A DNA stretch of 64,000 bases from Lota lota. Taxonomy: Eukaryota; Chordata; Actinopteri; Gadiformes; Lotidae. Below the pieces are notes generated by a model. The model did no database searches, had not been told where the DNA came from, and was given only the letters and a program-made list of their open reading frames with translations. The stretch lies in assembly GCA_026745465.1 (NCBI GenBank), contig JACYXH010000173.1, positions 86,001-150,000 of the forward strand, written 5' to 3'. The translations under genes and the position numbers were made by a program. Shown here in pieces: positions 62,410 to 64,000 of this stretch. The stretch's first letter is position 1. Each line of letters begins with the position of its first letter.

Positions 62410-64000
62410 TGGGGAGGGGTCCAGTGCTGACCTGCCTTTGATGGCTCCCTACTTGGCCTGGGTAATGGAGGGTATTTATATCCCCACCGAGGGGACCATG
62501 AGGACAGGCTAGCTAGCTGATAGCGGCTGATTACAGGGCTTGTTGTATGGGTGAAGAGCGCCTTTAGAGGTGTCAGCCTCCACTTTTACAGCATCACAAC
62601 CCACTCCTCTTCTCTCCCTATTACCGCTAATAGCATGATGTCACTGACCCCAGCCTTGACATCCTTATTTATTGCTCAGCGCAAAATAAACACAAAACCT
62701 AAAAACAAGTGGGGTTTTTTTTGGAAAAGAGGAACACGATTAGTACGGGTTTCATTGCCGCAAACACAGCCTGCGGTCGCCTACTATGAAAAACAGTTGT
62801 TAGCAGAATGAGCTAATGCATTACAGACGATTGCTATGTCAGTGTGGCTGTGTAATTGTAGCCTTTCCTGTTTTTATTCCACAAAGGTCAAGTGGAGCAT
62901 TTTACACAGTTACTAGCATGTGGAGCTACGGAAATGAGATTGTCGTGAAGAGCTGTAGCAGGTCTTCACTTTGGTTCGATGGTTGAAGACAAGACGGAGG
63001 AAACATCTCTAAAGATATCTGGGTTTATTCCGATAAAACAACGTGATGGCACAGTAAAATACGTGACCCTGAGGTCAGTCTCGAGAGTAAACACCAAAGT
63101 TAAACTTAGGGTTTTGTTTCTCTGCTGTTTGAGCTCCTCCTCAAAGTGGAACCCTTTCCTGATTGGCTATTGTGGGCTGACTTGTCCAATGGGTGTTGGT
63201 GGGAGAGCTCCACCCTGGGTTAAATTTGGTTTCTATGGATACTATCTGCTCGCATGCTATCTGGTCAAATGTGTGGCGGTTAGATGCTTGGTCAATTAAT
63301 AAGGTATGCGTCCTTCGGAGAAGAACCATCAGTTTCTGCGATGTCCACTTGTTGTTTTCACCTTGAGTAACCCTTGGTTTCGAACAACATGCCCATATAT
63401 GGTTATACAACAGCAACTGGATATTTTGTATTAGCCTTGCTCTACTCGTAGACTCGGAGACGCATTATATGGCATTATAATGCTGGCAAGCAGGAAAATA
63501 TGTTCCACCTTATCAACATTGCTGTGACTGCTTGTGTTGACCAACATTGGAGGGGTTGGTTCACACCACCCATGAATGTTAAGAAACAGTTTTTCATTCA
63601 AACGCCGTTAGTGCCCACGGGGGGAAACCAAGGTCGCATCGGCTTATGCATGTTTACAATAAACAAACAAGTCCAACCGCATTCATCATAATCGCATTCT
63701 TCCCTGTGCTAACTCCTATGCTAATCATCCCCCATGATCCATCTTGTGTGCACACACACACACACACGCACACACGCACACGCGCGCGCCACCTGCCCCA
63801 GCCCTTCAGCAGGCCAACAACTCCAACCTCCTGCTTCTGAGAATCACATTTCCTATTCTGTATTCATTAGCCCCCCGCGCGGCTCCCCTGGGATCCGGGA
63901 TTAACCCTGGATGGGGAAAAAGGGGGGAAATGAATGTGTTGTGGGGAGCTGTCGTGCTCGCGCCGGCAGCAGCAGCATTGTCTGCTCCCACATCCACGCT
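62410..64000. other. Unique DNA, possibly intronic or regulatory; no gene recognised
   Basis: Balanced, repeat-poor blocks at 62420-62700 and 63790-64000 stand out against the repeat-rich flanks and could be conserved non-coding DNA. A short CA/CGCG tract lies at 63749-63789. No exon with a recognisable product is seen. Confidence 0.4.

Noticed and set aside
63806..63997. 63-codon minus frame at the window end
   Set aside because: Low-complexity Ala/Pro content and no supporting signal; likely chance or non-coding GC-rich DNA.

Overview
The window reads as a teleost fish chromosome. It holds intron-rich vertebrate genes with GT-AG junctions, fish-type tRNA-derived SINE fragments and a very high load of dinucleotide microsatellites. 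By a rough tally about 8-9 kb of the 64 kb is simple or tandem repeat. (CA/GT)n density of this kind is known from cod-like fishes (Gadiformes), so a gadiform source is a reasonable inference that the sequence does not prove.

Three protein genes lie head-to-tail on the + strand. (1) 398-10560 is the 3' part of tex2, an ER lipid-transfer protein: 10 exons carrying the end of a PH-like region and the whole SMP domain, followed by a 1.9-kb 3'UTR. (2) 12993-24754 is a complete ccdc40, the axonemal ruler protein: 18 coding exons, 954 codons plus stop, with an RFX X-box in its promoter. (3) 28410-42711 is a complete card14, a CARMA2 scaffold: 20 coding exons, 971 codons plus stop, with CARD, coiled coil, linker, PDZ, SH3 and GUK-like parts. 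Exon phases join without a break through all three genes, which is the main support for the models.

The genes are not one pathway. TEX2 moves lipids at ER contacts, CCDC40 with CCDC39 sets the 96-nm axonemal repeat, and CARD14 feeds BCL10-MALT1/NF-kB signalling. In human, GAA and EIF4A3 lie between CCDC40 and CARD14 and TEX2 lies elsewhere on chromosome 17, so this is a rearranged and compacted neighbourhood.

From 42.7 kb to the end I find no gene I can name. This stretch has a promoter-like island near 43.9 kb, a 1.9-kb GT-rich minisatellite, a degenerate DNA transposon, a 122-bp foldback element with a second copy in ccdc40, a few exon-like islands, and unique AT-rich patches that could be conserved non-coding DNA.

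The most notable observations are: a tandem array of the card14 exon-19 splice donor, in which each copy looks like a 9-nt in-frame microexon; an intact tRNA-Arg(CCG) sequence followed by a SINE tail; a two-copy foldback MITE with a target duplication; inverted repeats that could pair with a ccdc40 splice acceptor; and splice sites built into microsatellites and poly-C runs.
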